NCBI GenBank assembly: GCA_029978905.1 | Contig: JAPOIM010000016.1 | Coordinates: forward strand, 1 to 36,780 | Origin: Planctomycetota bacterium | Lineage (GTDB): Bacteria > Planctomycetota > Planctomycetia > Pirellulales > UBA1268 | Reading direction: 5' to 3' | DNA length: 36,780 nucleotides | Shown: positions 1 through 8,472 of the stretch, in pieces | Layout of the letters: each line of letters starts with the position of its first letter | Position numbering within the stretch: the first letter of the stretch is position 1 | The notes under the pieces: model-generated | Database searches by the model: none | The model's input: the letters and a program-made list of their open reading frames with translations, nothing else | What the model was told of the DNA's origin: nothing | Made by a program: the position numbers and the translations under genes

Positions 1-72
1 CTGTTGCAGGTCGTCCACCGGTTGCTGGTCGTCCACCGGTTGCAGGTCGTCCACCTGTTGCAGGTCTCCGGG
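1..72. repeat. 18-bp tandem repeat, about four units, inside a coding region
   Basis: Four consecutive 18-bp units (1-18, 19-36, 37-54, and a degenerate 55-72) are related to CGGTTGCAGGTCGTCCAC. Read on the minus strand in the frame of the truncated gene, each unit encodes Gly-Gly-Arg-Pro-Ala-Thr. The array probably continues beyond the left edge. The unit length is a multiple of three, so copy-number change would keep the frame. Confidence 0.85.
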
Positions 73-280
73 ACGGCCGCGGTTGAGCAGCGGTATCGCC
101 GTCGTCGTGGTCGTCGGCGTATGGCCGCGATTCCCCCTGCGGGAAGGGCTTCTTGAAGCTTTTCTTAAACGGCCGCTTGGCAGCCTGTTTGGCGGGTGGA
201 CGGCCCTGTGTGCCGTCCCGCCCCTTGGCGTAGGGCTTCGAGGAGGGGGAACGCGGTTGCCGAGATGGTTTTTTTGCCAC
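1..280 (-). CDS. N-terminal part of a truncated protein with a basic, repeat-bearing tail (possibly an RNA-acting enzyme)
   Basis: An open frame runs from a GTG at 280 off the left edge, giving 93 residues with strong G/C preference at third codon positions. The product begins MAKKPSRQPRSPSSKPYAKG, is rich in Lys, Arg, Pro and Gln, has a short acidic patch (ADDHDDGD) near residues 60-67, and then enters a GGRPAT hexapeptide repeat that reaches the window edge. No folded domain is visible. Basic low-complexity extensions of this kind are found on some planctomycete RNA-modifying enzymes (pseudouridine synthases, rRNA methyltransferases) and RNA helicases, but the catalytic part lies outside the window, so the function is not assigned. 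The only in-frame start found is GTG 280, and it lacks a good ribosome binding site. A GGAGG at 343-347 is too far upstream. The gene follows the lipoprotein gene (stop at 347) by 66 bp on the same strand. Confidence 0.6.
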   Translation of the reverse strand, partial: MAKKPSRQPRSPSSKPYAKGRDGTQGRPPAKQAAKRPFKKSFKKPFPQGESRPYADDHDDGDTAAQPRPSRRPATGGRPATGGRPATGGRPAT

Positions 281-346
281 GGTGAAGCGAGGAGTCCAAG
301 CGGAGGGAGGCGGGCAGAGGGAGGCAGAATCTTGTGATGATACCTC

Positions 347-649
347 CTATCGGCCCCCAGACCACCACCGCGATCGCTTCACTTCCGTAACAGGCTCGGC
401 ATAGTCCCTCGGCCGTGTGCCATCCATCAACGGAAGGCGAAACTGATAGGGACCAATATCGTTTTGCAGGTACGGATCGAATCGCACCGCCCTTCTCCGC
501 TGATTCGCTTCAGGACCGGGTTCCAGCCAGTCCGGGCGTCCGAGGGTGGAGCATCCCGAGACAGTGAGGAGCAGCAGGATCAGGCACCCTCCGAAGGAAC
601 AGGACACGCCGTACAGAGGTCGGCTGGGGGCGTCGGGCGAAGCTGGCAT
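347..649 (-). CDS. small predicted lipoprotein, conserved-type hypothetical
   Basis: The product is 100 residues. Residues 15-33 form a hydrophobic export segment (CSFGGCLILLLLTVSGC) ending in a lipobox-like VSGC, with Cys33 as the probable lipidation site. The mature part is short, polar and contains FDPYLQNDIGP and GTRPRDYAEP, a pattern I associate with small planctomycete envelope proteins of unknown role; that association is from memory and not tested. GAGGA lies about 10 nt before ATG 649. The gene lies 98 bp downstream of the mannose-6-phosphate isomerase gene and could be co-transcribed with it. No enzymatic motif is visible, so no function is proposed. Confidence 0.7.
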   Translation of the reverse strand: MPASPDAPSRPLYGVSCSFGGCLILLLLTVSGCSTLGRPDWLEPGPEANQRRRAVRFDPYLQNDIGPYQFRLPLMDGTRPRDYAEPVTEVKRSRWWSGGR

Positions 650-747
650 GCGATGGGGTCCTCACGAAGGCGGGGGAGTGTAGAACGCCCGTCGTGCTGC
701 CCCAACGGGAGTTTCCCGGCCCCCAAAGCCCGCAGGCTACCTGTCCC

Positions 748-1722
748 TCATGACGGCAAACGGACGCGGAGGAATTCCGTGCCGCTGCTTCCAGCGATCG
801 CTTGCAAGCCGAGCGAGGCGGGGATCAGCACGCAGTCACCAGCCTGCAGGGGAGGCAGGCCCCACGCGGCATCGAGTGCGAGGGTGCCGCGAACGACGGC
901 CAGGAAATGCGGTGACTCGTCGCCACCGAGGTGCCAGACCCGCGCATCCGTTGGCTCTGCAGCGAAGAGATCGAGGCCGAAGTAATCGCATGTTGCCAGA
1001 GGAAAGCCAGTGGGGGGCACCACTTCTGGAGCGTGCCGCGGAATGACCGGACAAAACTGCGTGACCGCCTCAAGGCCCGCGTCGATGTGGAGTTGGCGGG
1101 GCTTCCCGTCCGGGCCCACTCGATTCCAGTCGTAGAGCCGGTAGGTCACGTCACTCGACTGCTGGATTTCTGCGATCACGAGGCCCGCGCCAATGGCGTG
1201 CACCGTTCCCGCTGGAATAAACACGCAGTCGCCGGGGTGGGCTGCAAATGAGTGCAGGCAGCGGTCGAGCGTGCCGTCGGTGATGGCATGCCGCAGGTCG
1301 TCGGTGCGGACGCCTTCCCGAAGGCCGGCGTAGATCAGGCTGCCGGGCTCGGCATCGACGACGTACCACGCTTCCGTCTTGCCGCGGTCGGGAGGGGAGA
1401 GTTTGGCGGCCCGCGTGTCGTCAGGATGCACCTGCACGGATAGGTCTCGTTTGGCATCGAGAAACTTAAACAGCAGCGGAAACGCCTCGACGCCTGAGTG
1501 CCGACCCATCAAGGCTGGCCCCTGTTCACGGACGAGCGTGTGCAGGGAGGTGCCGGCAAGAGGGCCGGCACGAACCACGCTCTGATCGTCGCCGTGGTCC
1601 ACGAGTTCCCACGACTCGGCAAAGGTGTCGCCTTCCGGGAGCGAACGCCCCAGACGCGAGGCAAACTTGAGACCTCCCCACAGGTAGGTGCGGTAGAGCG
1701 GCGAAAAAATCAGTGGGTGCAT
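748..1722 (-). CDS. manA: mannose-6-phosphate isomerase, class I (zinc-dependent)
   Basis: This enzyme interconverts mannose 6-phosphate and fructose 6-phosphate in the cytoplasm, linking mannose use and GDP-mannose supply for glycans to glycolysis. The 324-residue product has the cupin-type class I layout. Zinc ligands are visible as Q97 and H99 in SVQVHPDD, E117 in GKTEAWY and H175 in PAGTVHAIG. The N-terminus (PLIFSPLYRTYLWGG) and the EIQQSSDVTYRLYDWNR segment are typical of the short bacterial form. ATG 1722 is preferred because it starts just after the stop of the upstream small membrane gene (TGA at 1724-1726). A TTG at 1734 would add four residues but has no better ribosome site. The gene is probably co-transcribed with, and translationally linked to, the upstream small gene. 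Confidence 0.93.
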   Translation of the reverse strand: MHPLIFSPLYRTYLWGGLKFASRLGRSLPEGDTFAESWELVDHGDDQSVVRAGPLAGTSLHTLVREQGPALMGRHSGVEAFPLLFKFLDAKRDLSVQVHPDDTRAAKLSPPDRGKTEAWYVVDAEPGSLIYAGLREGVRTDDLRHAITDGTLDRCLHSFAAHPGDCVFIPAGTVHAIGAGLVIAEIQQSSDVTYRLYDWNRVGPDGKPRQLHIDAGLEAVTQFCPVIPRHAPEVVPPTGFPLATCDYFGLDLFAAEPTDARVWHLGGDESPHFLAVVRGTLALDAAWGLPPLQAGDCVLIPASLGLQAIAGSSGTEFLRVRLPS

Positions 1723-1723
1723 G

Positions 1724-1891
1724 TCAGCGTGCAAATCCTTCGAGAATGCGACCGATCCAGAAGCAGCAGACTGCGGCGACCAGCATCACCAGCATTTGGC
1801 CGAGTGAGATCGAGTGAGAGAGTTCGAGGATGATGGCGAGGAACGGAATTGTGAGTCCTGCCATCTGCAGCAGGCGGGCGATCGGTCGCAT
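1724..1891 (-). CDS. small two-helix membrane protein (55 aa)
   Basis: ATG 1891 has a good Shine-Dalgarno sequence (AGGAGAG, 6-7 nt spacing). The product, starting MRPIARLLQMAGLTIPFLAI, contains two hydrophobic stretches (about residues 9-25 and 30-48) and ends in a basic tail (GRILEGFAR). The same frame is open further upstream to about 2029, but that part is polar, lacks a ribosome site and is unlikely to be translated. The stop codon abuts the manA start (one base between TGA and ATG), so the two are probably translationally coupled. Family not recognised. A role in the envelope is likely only because of the two predicted helices. Confidence 0.6.
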   Translation of the reverse strand: MRPIARLLQMAGLTIPFLAIILELSHSISLGQMLVMLVAAVCCFWIGRILEGFAR

Positions 1892-2084
1892 AGGGGGCTC
1901 TCCTGGGCATCCAGAGCCAAATGATGGAGGCGCCGCCGCTTGGAGGACAAGGCGGGTTTTGGTGAGACGGCGGGAGGACTTGTCTGGTTGGCGGTAACGC
2001 CCATACTGCTCCCAGGGTCGGCGGGCCACATGGAGGCTCGCTGCGTTGGTTCACGTTTGGTTAGCCTCACCAGAGGAGATTCGC

Positions 2085-2624
2085 ATGTCGGGTTCGAGTG
2101 TCACGCGGCCTGGAGCCGTCACGTTCAAGGGCAATCCTCTCACGCTCGTCGGCGAGGCTGTCACGGTTGGGGCGGCAGCGCCCGATTTTGATGTCGTCAG
2201 CTACGGCGCAGGCGGGATGACGCACATCCGCAAGGCGGATCTCGCCGGCAAGCCGGCGATCATCAGCGTCGTGCCTTCGCTCGACACCCCCGTGTGCCAG
2301 ACGCAGACCAAGGTGTTTAACGAGCGTCTCTCGGCGCTCGGCGACAAGGTCACGGCCCTCACGGTCAGCCTCGACCTGCCCTTCGCGATGAATCGGTTCT
2401 GTGGAGCCGAGAGCATCACCAACATGAAGGTCGGCAGCGACTACATGGACCGCAGCTTTGGCACCAGCTGGGGCGTGCTGATCGACGAGTTGAAGATTTT
2501 GGCTCGCGCGGTGTTTGTGCTCGATGCCAACGGGACGGTGGTCTATGCCGAACCGGTGCCAGAAGTGGCGAGTGAGCCAAACTACGACGCGGCGATCGAG
2601 GCCTTGGAAAAGGCTGTCGGCTAA
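2085..2624 (+). CDS. tpx: thiol peroxidase (atypical 2-Cys peroxiredoxin, Tpx)
   Basis: This enzyme reduces hydrogen peroxide and alkyl hydroperoxides using thioredoxin. The 179-residue product has the peroxiredoxin fold signature PSLDTPVCQTQT with peroxidatic Cys71, and the Tpx-specific resolving Cys106 in LPFAMNRFCGAES. The thioredoxin-like DANGTVVYAE strand lies near the C-terminus. Start ATG 2085 has GAGGAG six bases upstream. An upstream in-frame TTG (2046) is rejected on that basis. The gene stands alone, divergent from the small membrane gene and convergent with alaS, with a strong hairpin (2672-2710) between tpx and alaS. Together with the superoxide dismutase at 14262 it covers oxidative defence in this window. 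Confidence 0.95.
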   Translation: MSGSSVTRPGAVTFKGNPLTLVGEAVTVGAAAPDFDVVSYGAGGMTHIRKADLAGKPAIISVVPSLDTPVCQTQTKVFNERLSALGDKVTALTVSLDLPFAMNRFCGAESITNMKVGSDYMDRSFGTSWGVLIDELKILARAVFVLDANGTVVYAEPVPEVASEPNYDAAIEALEKAVG

Positions 2625-2671
2625 TCGCAGCTGGGATCGCTGAGTCGATCTCACGTGCATTTTGTGCTCGT

Positions 2672-2710
2672 CCCCGAGCCCCACGCGTCAGTCGTGTGTG
2701 GGGCTCGGGG
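2672..2710. terminator. strong intergenic hairpin between convergent tpx and alaS
   Basis: The 13-base arm CCCCGAGCCCCAC (2672-2684) pairs perfectly with GTGGGGCTCGGGG (2698-2710) around a 13-nt loop. It lies 47 nt after the tpx stop and 37 nt after the alaS stop, so it could serve both strands. Neither side has a clear T-run, so it is a candidate bidirectional terminator or RNA 3'-end stabiliser, not a textbook intrinsic terminator. Confidence 0.6.
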
Positions 2711-2747
2711 CAACACGGATCTCAGGGAACGCGTCAGAAGCCGCGTG

Positions 2748-5390
2748 TCAGGATGCAGCAGCGAGCAGCTTCTGCATCGCATCTTGGGCGGCTTGGAGAG
2801 CGGCGTCGAGCTTGTTGGGGTCTTTGCCGCCAGCTTGCGCGAGGTCTTTGCGGCCGCCCCCCTTCCCGCCGACGAGCCGAGCCGCCTCGTTGATCCATTC
2901 GCTCGCCGACAGGCCACGCTCTTCAAGTTCTCGGCTGATGCCGGCGACCAGCGTGACCTTGCCCGCGTCATGGCCGCCCAGCAGCACGGCGATCGGGCTT
3001 CCTTTACGGCGCAGCTGATCGATGCACTGACGCATGGCGCCGGCGTCACCGCTACCGAGCAAGGCCACCACGATCCTCGTGTCGCCCACGCGGACGGACG
3101 CTGCGAGCAGTTCGTCGGGTGAGACGCCTGCGGCCGCGACTCCCCCCTTCCCTTTCCGCAGTTCTTTGAGTTCTTTGGTGAGCGCCGCAAGCCGCGTGGG
3201 GAGGTCGCTGGCTGGCACCTTGAGCGAACTGGCTGCTTCGGCGAGCGTCTGCTCCGCGCGTCGAACTCGCCGCAGGCCTTCGAACCCGGTGACCGCGGTC
3301 ACTCGCCTCGTGCCCGCTGACACGCTCTCCTCACCGACAATCCGCACGAGCCCAATCTGGCCGGTGTTGCTGACGTGCGTGCCGCCGCAGAGTTCGCGAC
3401 TCACGCGGCGGTCGTCGCTCCCCATGCTCACCATCCGCACAACGTCGGGATACTTTTCGCCAAAGAGCATCATCGCGCCGGCGTGCCGTGCTTCGGCCAA
3501 CGGCAGCAGCTGGGCAGACACAGGAAGTGCGGCGAACACATTGGCGTTCACCATGTCTTCGATCTGCTCCAGTACGTCGCTCCCGATGCTGCCGCCATGC
3601 GAGAAGTCGAACCGCAGCATGTCGGTGTCGACTTTCGATCCCTGCTGCACGGCATGAGGTCCGAGGAAGTGCTGCAAGGCTGCGTGGACAAGGTGCGTGG
3701 CCGAGTGCGCTCGGCGGAGGGCCTCGCGGCGCTGGGTATCAACCTGTGCCGTCAGGGTTTCACCAAGCGTCAGCCGACCTTCACGGAGATGGCCGCGGTG
3801 CAGGATAAAGTCCCCTTCACGCAGGGTGTCGGTGACCTCGAAACGCAGACGGTTCGCGCCCTCTCCTGCAGTCAGCCAGCCCGTGTCGCCCACCTGTCCG
3901 CCCGCTTCACCGTAAAACGGCGTGCGGTCGAGAACCACGATCACGGAATCCTCGTGGTCGATTTCCTCGAGGGTTTCGCAGAGGCGATCCTGGGCGATGA
4001 TGCCCACCGGTTTGGCAGTGGTTTCCGTGACGTCGTAGCCCACAAACTCCGATCCGTGCATCGCCTTCTTGAGGGCGTCGAGCGGACCAGATGTGAACAC
4101 CTCCACCCGCGTGCCCGCTCCCGAGCGGATGCCGTGGGCGTCCATGGCTTCCTGAAAACCCTGCCAGTCGAAGGCGCAGTTCCGCTCAGCCGCCAGCGTT
4201 TCAAGGAGCTCCGGTGGAAAGCCGTGGGTCGTGTAGAGTTCGGCGGCATCCTGCCCGGAAACAAGCCCCGAGCCGGTCTTCTCAATCGAGTCAAACAGCG
4301 ACTCAATCCTGGCGAGCCCGCCATCGATCGTATCGAGGAAAGCGGACTCCTCACGCTGAATCACGGACGCGACGCGGTCGGTGGTCTCAGCGAGTTCGGG
4401 GTAAGGCGACCGCATGATTTCCGCCACCGCGGAGGGAAGGTGGTGGAGGAACGGCTCCCGCAGGCCCATCTGGTGGCCATCCAGCACGGCTCGGCGAAGC
4501 AGCCGCTTCACCACGTACTTTTCCTCGTTGTTGCCAGGCAGCACATTTTCGTGGACCGCAAACGTGCACGCCCGCACATGGTCGGCGATTCGACGCATCC
4601 GCCGGCCGTCGTCGGTGTCCGGCTCGTAGGGCCGTCCGCAGACCTCCGCGACCGCTTCCACCAGCGGCCGAAGGATGTCGATGTGAAAGTTGCTGTCGAC
4701 CCCTTGGAGCATGGCGCACGTCCGCTCAAGCCCCATGCCGGTGTCGATGTTGCGGCTCGGGAGCGGACGCAGGTTGTCTGGCGGCTCGCCCACGCGGTTG
4801 AACTGCGTGAAGACGAGGTTCCAAATTTCGACCTCGCTGCCGTTGGGCATGGTGTAGAAAATTTCACTGCACGGGCCACAGACACCGTCGGGTCCCTGGC
4901 TCGGGGCCGAGGCTGGCCAGAAGTTGTCGTCTTCGCCCATCCGGGTGATCCGCGTGGCAGGCACGCCGATCTCATCCGACCAGATCGTGTAGGCCTCCGT
5001 GTCGTCTTGGTAGACCGTGACCTTCAGCAGTTCCGGGTCAATCTTGAGCCAGTTGCGACTGGTGAGAAACTCCCAGGCCCAGTGGATTGCTTCCCGCTTG
5101 AAGTAATCGCCAAAACTGAAGTTGCCGAGCATCTCGAAGAACGTGTGGTGCCGGGCAGTCCGGCCAACGTTGTCGATGTCGCCCGTCCGCAGGCACTTCT
5201 GGCAGGTCGTGGCACGCGTGAAATCGAGTTTGCACTTGCCGAGGAAGTGGTCCTTGAACTGATTCATCCCCGCCGGTGTGAAGAGCACGGAGGGGTCCCA
5301 TCGCGGCACCAGCACGTCGCTCGGCCGCCGGACGCAGCCTTTCGATTCAAAGAAGGTGAGATAGGCTTCGCGGAGTTCGTCGGCTTTCAT
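2748..5390 (-). CDS. alaS: alanyl-tRNA synthetase
   Basis: This class II synthetase charges tRNA-Ala in the cytoplasm and edits mischarged Ser/Gly. The 880-residue product is of normal length. The catalytic domain starts at the N-terminus (FFESKGCVRRPSDVLVPRWDPSVLFTPAGMNQF) and contains the Cys-rich stretch TTCQKCLRTGDIDNVGRTARHHTFFEMLGNFSFGDYFK-type motif 2 region. The editing domain has its zinc/active-site ligands H562 and H566 (HSATH) and C668 and H672 (CGGTH). The C-terminal DHHA1 domain carries the Gly-rich GGKGGGRKDLAQAGG. ATG 5390 is the family start, and a clear ribosome site is not seen. It lies downstream of recA on the same strand, a neighbour pair found in many bacteria, with a 190-bp spacer that holds a hairpin. 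Confidence 0.98.
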   Translation of the reverse strand: MKADELREAYLTFFESKGCVRRPSDVLVPRWDPSVLFTPAGMNQFKDHFLGKCKLDFTRATTCQKCLRTGDIDNVGRTARHHTFFEMLGNFSFGDYFKREAIHWAWEFLTSRNWLKIDPELLKVTVYQDDTEAYTIWSDEIGVPATRITRMGEDDNFWPASAPSQGPDGVCGPCSEIFYTMPNGSEVEIWNLVFTQFNRVGEPPDNLRPLPSRNIDTGMGLERTCAMLQGVDSNFHIDILRPLVEAVAEVCGRPYEPDTDDGRRMRRIADHVRACTFAVHENVLPGNNEEKYVVKRLLRRAVLDGHQMGLREPFLHHLPSAVAEIMRSPYPELAETTDRVASVIQREESAFLDTIDGGLARIESLFDSIEKTGSGLVSGQDAAELYTTHGFPPELLETLAAERNCAFDWQGFQEAMDAHGIRSGAGTRVEVFTSGPLDALKKAMHGSEFVGYDVTETTAKPVGIIAQDRLCETLEEIDHEDSVIVVLDRTPFYGEAGGQVGDTGWLTAGEGANRLRFEVTDTLREGDFILHRGHLREGRLTLGETLTAQVDTQRREALRRAHSATHLVHAALQHFLGPHAVQQGSKVDTDMLRFDFSHGGSIGSDVLEQIEDMVNANVFAALPVSAQLLPLAEARHAGAMMLFGEKYPDVVRMVSMGSDDRRVSRELCGGTHVSNTGQIGLVRIVGEESVSAGTRRVTAVTGFEGLRRVRRAEQTLAEAASSLKVPASDLPTRLAALTKELKELRKGKGGVAAAGVSPDELLAASVRVGDTRIVVALLGSGDAGAMRQCIDQLRRKGSPIAVLLGGHDAGKVTLVAGISRELEERGLSASEWINEAARLVGGKGGGRKDLAQAGGKDPNKLDAALQAAQDAMQKLLAAAS

Positions 5391-5474
5391 GTTTTGTGAT
5401 TATTCACGTGGGAGCGAGGGATCAGGCCGCACACTATACCAAGACCGGATAGCAGGACCGAGCCACAAACAGAC

Positions 5475-5510
5475 GGCCAGGTCTGCCACTCGCATCGGGC
5501 AGGCCTGGCC
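5475..5510 (-). terminator. hairpin between recA and alaS
   Basis: On the minus strand GGCCAGGCCTGCC (within 5497-5510) can pair with GGCAGACCTGGCC (5475-5487) with one G-T wobble around a loop of about nine bases, followed by the T-rich GTCTGTTTGTGG. It is 70 nt after the recA stop. It is a probable recA terminator or attenuating structure, which would leave alaS needing its own promoter in 5391-5475. No confident promoter was seen there. Confidence 0.5.
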
Positions 5511-5580
5511 TCTGGTTTGAACCGAAATCAAGATTTTCGGACGGTACGGTGCTGGCGGGCAGCCGGAGCGTCGCCGGCGG

Positions 5581-6768
5581 TTATTCCGCCAGCGACTCCA
5601 CGTCGTCGTCTTCGCTTTCCACTGTCGCGTCAGTTGGCTGCGGGTCAATCGGCTGATGATGGAGCATGACTCTGTCGCGAATTTCCTTGGCAACCTCAGG
5701 GTTGTCCTTGAGGAACTGGCGGGCCTTTTCCCTCCCCTGGCCGAGATGCGTGTCGCCAAACCGCATCCAGGTGCCGCTCTTTTCGATCAGCTTCGCGGTG
5801 ACGGCCATGTCGATGATGTCGCCTTCGAGGCTGATGCCATCGGCATGCATCATGTCGAATTCCGCGACCCGGAACGGCGGGGCGACCTTGTTTTTCACCA
5901 CCTTGACCCGCACCCGCTGGCCCACGACCTCTTCGCCGTCTTTGAGCGTTCCGATGCGGCGAACGTCGACGCGGCACGACGAGTAGAACTTCAGCGCACG
6001 ACCGCCTGGCGTGGTTTCGGGGCTGCCGAACATCACGCCGATCTTCTCGCGGATCTGGTTGATGAAGATCACCGTCGTCTTGCTCTTGGCAATGGCACCG
6101 GTCAGTTTTCGCATCGACTGGCTCATCAAGCGGGCCTGCAAACCAACGAACGAATCGCCGATTTCGCCATCCAACTCCTTCTGTGGCACGAGGGCCGCCA
6201 CGGAGTCCACCACGATGATGTCGACGGCGTTGCTGCGGATGAGCATCTCCACGATGTGCATCGCATCTTCGCCACTCGTGGGCTGGCTGACGAGCAGGCT
6301 CTCCAGGGAGATTCCCAGCTTCTTGGCCCACGAGGGGTCGAGGGCATGTTCGGCGTCGATGAACGCCGCAATCCCCCCTGCCCGTTGGGCTGCCGCTACC
6401 GCGTGGAGGGCGAGGGTGGTCTTGCCGGACGACTCCGGGCCAAAAACCTCAATGATGCGGCCCCGCGGGAAGCCGCGGCCGCCAAGTGCGAGGTCGACCG
6501 ACAGGCTCCCAGTGGAGATGCCTTCGATGGCGGCCAATCCATCTTTGCCCAGCGGCATGATCGAGCCTTGCCCAAACTCCTTCTCGATCTGGGCGAGCGC
6601 GGATTTCAGCGCGGGATTGGCGTCGAACATCGACTCCACCGGATTCTGGGCTTTGCCCCGGGAAGCCTTCTTTCGCCCACCACTCTCTGCTGCGCTGCCT
6701 GCGTCGGCTTTTTGCGCCTTTGCTGCCTTTGCCATCCGACCGTTCACTCCTGCTGTTGCCAAGATCAT
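5581..6768 (-). CDS. recA: recombinase RecA
   Basis: RecA forms filaments on single-stranded DNA, drives homologous recombination, and triggers LexA self-cleavage in the SOS response. The product is 395 residues from ATG 6768. Walker A is GPESSGKT at 110-117. The core motifs IDAEHALDP, the Walker B-like [42 protein letters not shown] and the acidic C-terminal tail are all present. A Lys/Ala-rich N-terminal extension of about 40 residues precedes the core. ATG 6768 is chosen for its GGAGGT six bases upstream. ATG 6735 (MAKAAKAQ, weaker AGGAG at 11 nt) and ATG 6798 are alternatives. An element nearly identical to the palindrome in the imuA promoter lies 81 bp upstream (6849-6861), suggesting SOS control. 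Confidence 0.97.
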   Translation of the reverse strand: MILATAGVNGRMAKAAKAQKADAGSAAESGGRKKASRGKAQNPVESMFDANPALKSALAQIEKEFGQGSIMPLGKDGLAAIEGISTGSLSVDLALGGRGFPRGRIIEVFGPESSGKTTLALHAVAAAQRAGGIAAFIDAEHALDPSWAKKLGISLESLLVSQPTSGEDAMHIVEMLIRSNAVDIIVVDSVAALVPQKELDGEIGDSFVGLQARLMSQSMRKLTGAIAKSKTTVIFINQIREKIGVMFGSPETTPGGRALKFYSSCRVDVRRIGTLKDGEEVVGQRVRVKVVKNKVAPPFRVAEFDMMHADGISLEGDIIDMAVTAKLIEKSGTWMRFGDTHLGQGREKARQFLKDNPEVAKEIRDRVMLHHQPIDPQPTDATVESEDDDVESLAE

Positions 6769-6848
6769 GGCGACACCTCCCGCGTTTCCCGGCGCCATCG
6801 TCGGGGTGGCTGCGTCACCACCATGAATCGAGCGATTTGCCGCGGAAA

Positions 6849-6861
6849 CGTATACTGAACG
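6849..6861 (-). promoter_or_regulatory. candidate LexA/SOS operator upstream of recA
   Basis: Reading toward recA (minus strand), the sequence is CGTTCAGTATACG. It matches the core of the imuA palindrome, CGTACAGTGTACG, at 11 of 13 positions and in the same orientation relative to the gene. It lies 81 bp before the chosen recA start, in a 187-bp divergent spacer. It is a candidate repressor site because the two genes sharing it, recA and imuA, are standard SOS targets. The assignment to LexA is inference. Confidence 0.55.
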
Positions 6862-6878
6862 CCCGTATGGTATCGGTT

Positions 6879-6891
6879 TGTTCAGTAGGCT
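6879..6891 (+). promoter_or_regulatory. degenerate second copy of the candidate operator, inverted
   Basis: TGTTCAGTAGGCT on the plus strand matches CGTTCAGTATACG at 9 of 13 positions, in the orientation opposite to the 6849-6861 element. Together the two sites place ACTGAAC (6854-6860) and GTTCAGT (6880-6886) as an inverted repeat with 19 bases between. This may be a second, weaker binding site or a half-site for cooperative binding. Part of the match could be chance. Confidence 0.3.
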
Positions 6892-6955
6892 GCAACAAGA
6901 AAAAGAACGGGTGTCCAGTTGTGCCGGTGAGCGGGTTTTCGCCGCGGCAGCATCG

Positions 6956-8263
6956 TCATTCCACGCCCGTCTTCAGTTCCCAGCCAACCGGTTGGGTCCA
7001 GGCTTGCTGTTGTTGGCCTTCCCAGATTGGATCGTGCGGCGGCTCGCTTGAGGTGACCACCGCCCGCACGTAGAGCTCGTCGCCTCTCAGCGTGTAGCTG
7101 GCGGAGAGGCCCTCGGCCTGGGCGAGTTCTTCGCCAATCCGCGGCTCCCCTCCGTCCACACCAGCAAGCGATCCGATGAAGCGTGTGGAGAAGGTGGCGT
7201 TGGGGGTAGGTTCGATTTCGATGTCGAGCCGACGGGTCTTGAGGTCGAAGTGGACGCTCCGCAAGGTCACGCCGCTCGAGGCGTAGAAGTCACCGTCTTG
7301 GAGGCTGTGGATGATCTTCTCCGGCGTGAGGTGGGTGGCCCGCACCATCACCCAGCCCCGCCCCGGCCGGGCCGACTGCTTGTCGCCTGGCTGCGTGTGG
7401 TAGTCGTGCGTGTCGTCGGTGGCCACACCAAAAAGCGGCGCTGCGTTGAGGTCGGCGAGACGGATCACGTTGGCGATGTCCCACAGCAACTCGATCGACG
7501 GCTTCTCGTCGTTGCCGAGTTGATTCACCGAAGGGTGTCCGTTGAAGACTTCAAAATGCTGCTCCAGCGTGGCGTGAGCGAGGTCTTCCGGGGTGACCGC
7601 GTAGCCAAAGTTTGGATGGTTGAGGTGTGCGAGGATCGCTCGGCCAGACTTTTCGGCCTGTTCGCGGACGGCCCGCAGGTTGTTTTGAATCGCTTCGCTG
7701 ACGGTCTGGCCCCCAACGGGCTGGAGTGCTTCCGCGATGTTGCTCGCGTTGATGTGCACGGGCTTGCCATTGACCGCGTCGCTGATTTCTTCGGCTGGAA
7801 TCATCAGGAAACGTCCCCGCTCTTCCACGAGCGCGCGAAACTCATCGAAGGGCTTCAGACGCACCTCAGCGGTGTCTCCCTCGCCTCGCCGTTCGACCCA
7901 TGCCGAACCAAACCGCGTGAGGTAGTTTTCGATGACTGCCGCCCCGCCCCGCTCGAGGATGCGTTTTTCCGGCATCCAGCGGATGCCCTGGGCCAACACG
8001 TTGTGATCGGTGAGGGCCAAGAAGTGGTAGTCGCGGATGCGATACCACTCGGCAACCATCTCGGGGAAGTCGTTGCCGTCGCTCCAAAAAGTGTGGGTGT
8101 GGATGTTCCCCTTCCACCACGTGGGCGAAGCGTCAGCCGGCACCCGCTCATCCGCGAGGGACATCGCCGCGACGAGCAGCGGGAGGCCTGCGGCCATCGA
8201 CAGAAATGCCCCCCTCGTGAGTTGGCGGTGGCAGGGCTTGGGGAGACGCGAGAGCGTGGGCAT
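6956..8263 (-). CDS. exported PHP-domain protein (predicted metal-dependent phosphoesterase)
   Basis: The product is 435 residues from ATG 8263, which has AAAGGA seven bases upstream. Residues 14-38 look like a signal peptide (basic LTRG followed by [19 protein letters not shown]). The mature protein starts a PHP domain at about residue 50. Metal-binding motifs are [11 protein letters not shown] (H55, H57), LALTDHN, the later [10 protein letters not shown] and the terminal [12 protein letters not shown] proteins hydrolyse phosphoesters with two or three metal ions; the substrate here is unknown. The last 100 residues look like a beta-rich accessory domain. Export of a PHP protein fits a periplasmic hydrolase. 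The gene is divergent from the histidine kinase gene (209-bp spacer). Confidence 0.8.
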   Translation of the reverse strand: MPTLSRLPKPCHRQLTRGAFLSMAAGLPLLVAAMSLADERVPADASPTWWKGNIHTHTFWSDGNDFPEMVAEWYRIRDYHFLALTDHNVLAQGIRWMPEKRILERGGAAVIENYLTRFGSAWVERRGEGDTAEVRLKPFDEFRALVEERGRFLMIPAEEISDAVNGKPVHINASNIAEALQPVGGQTVSEAIQNNLRAVREQAEKSGRAILAHLNHPNFGYAVTPEDLAHATLEQHFEVFNGHPSVNQLGNDEKPSIELLWDIANVIRLADLNAAPLFGVATDDTHDYHTQPGDKQSARPGRGWVMVRATHLTPEKIIHSLQDGDFYASSGVTLRSVHFDLKTRRLDIEIEPTPNATFSTRFIGSLAGVDGGEPRIGEELAQAEGLSASYTLRGDELYVRAVVTSSEPPHDPIWEGQQQQAWTQPVGWELKTGVE

Positions 8264-8472
8264 GGAACGTCCTTTCCGTGTCAGCCGGGTAAGAGGCACT
8301 TCGCGACTGAGTCTACCGGCCGTCACCGTCTTTGGCCGTTTGCTCAGGAGGCTTTTGCACCCAGCCGCTTCGTGTGAGCAGAATGGAAGGTGACGCGTGT
8401 GGAGACGCAGGCGTGTGCGGCGGCTGGGGCTGCTGCCAAGAGGCAGAAGCGGACAAGGCCACGGGCGACGTG

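Noticed and set aside
1-72. possible CRISPR array
   Set aside because: The units are contiguous 18-bp repeats without spacers and lie in a coding frame.
3375-5399. 674-codon plus-strand frame opposite alaS
   Set aside because: It is antisense to alaS, His/Arg/Val-rich and without recognisable features. alaS fills the locus.
5656-6858. 400-codon plus-strand frame opposite recA
   Set aside because: It is antisense to recA and has no protein-family signal.
8332-8472. 47-residue N-terminal extension of the histidine kinase
   Set aside because: It is polar and Cys/Gly-rich ahead of the membrane anchor and lacks a ribosome site. ATG 8473 starts directly before the hydrophobic segment.
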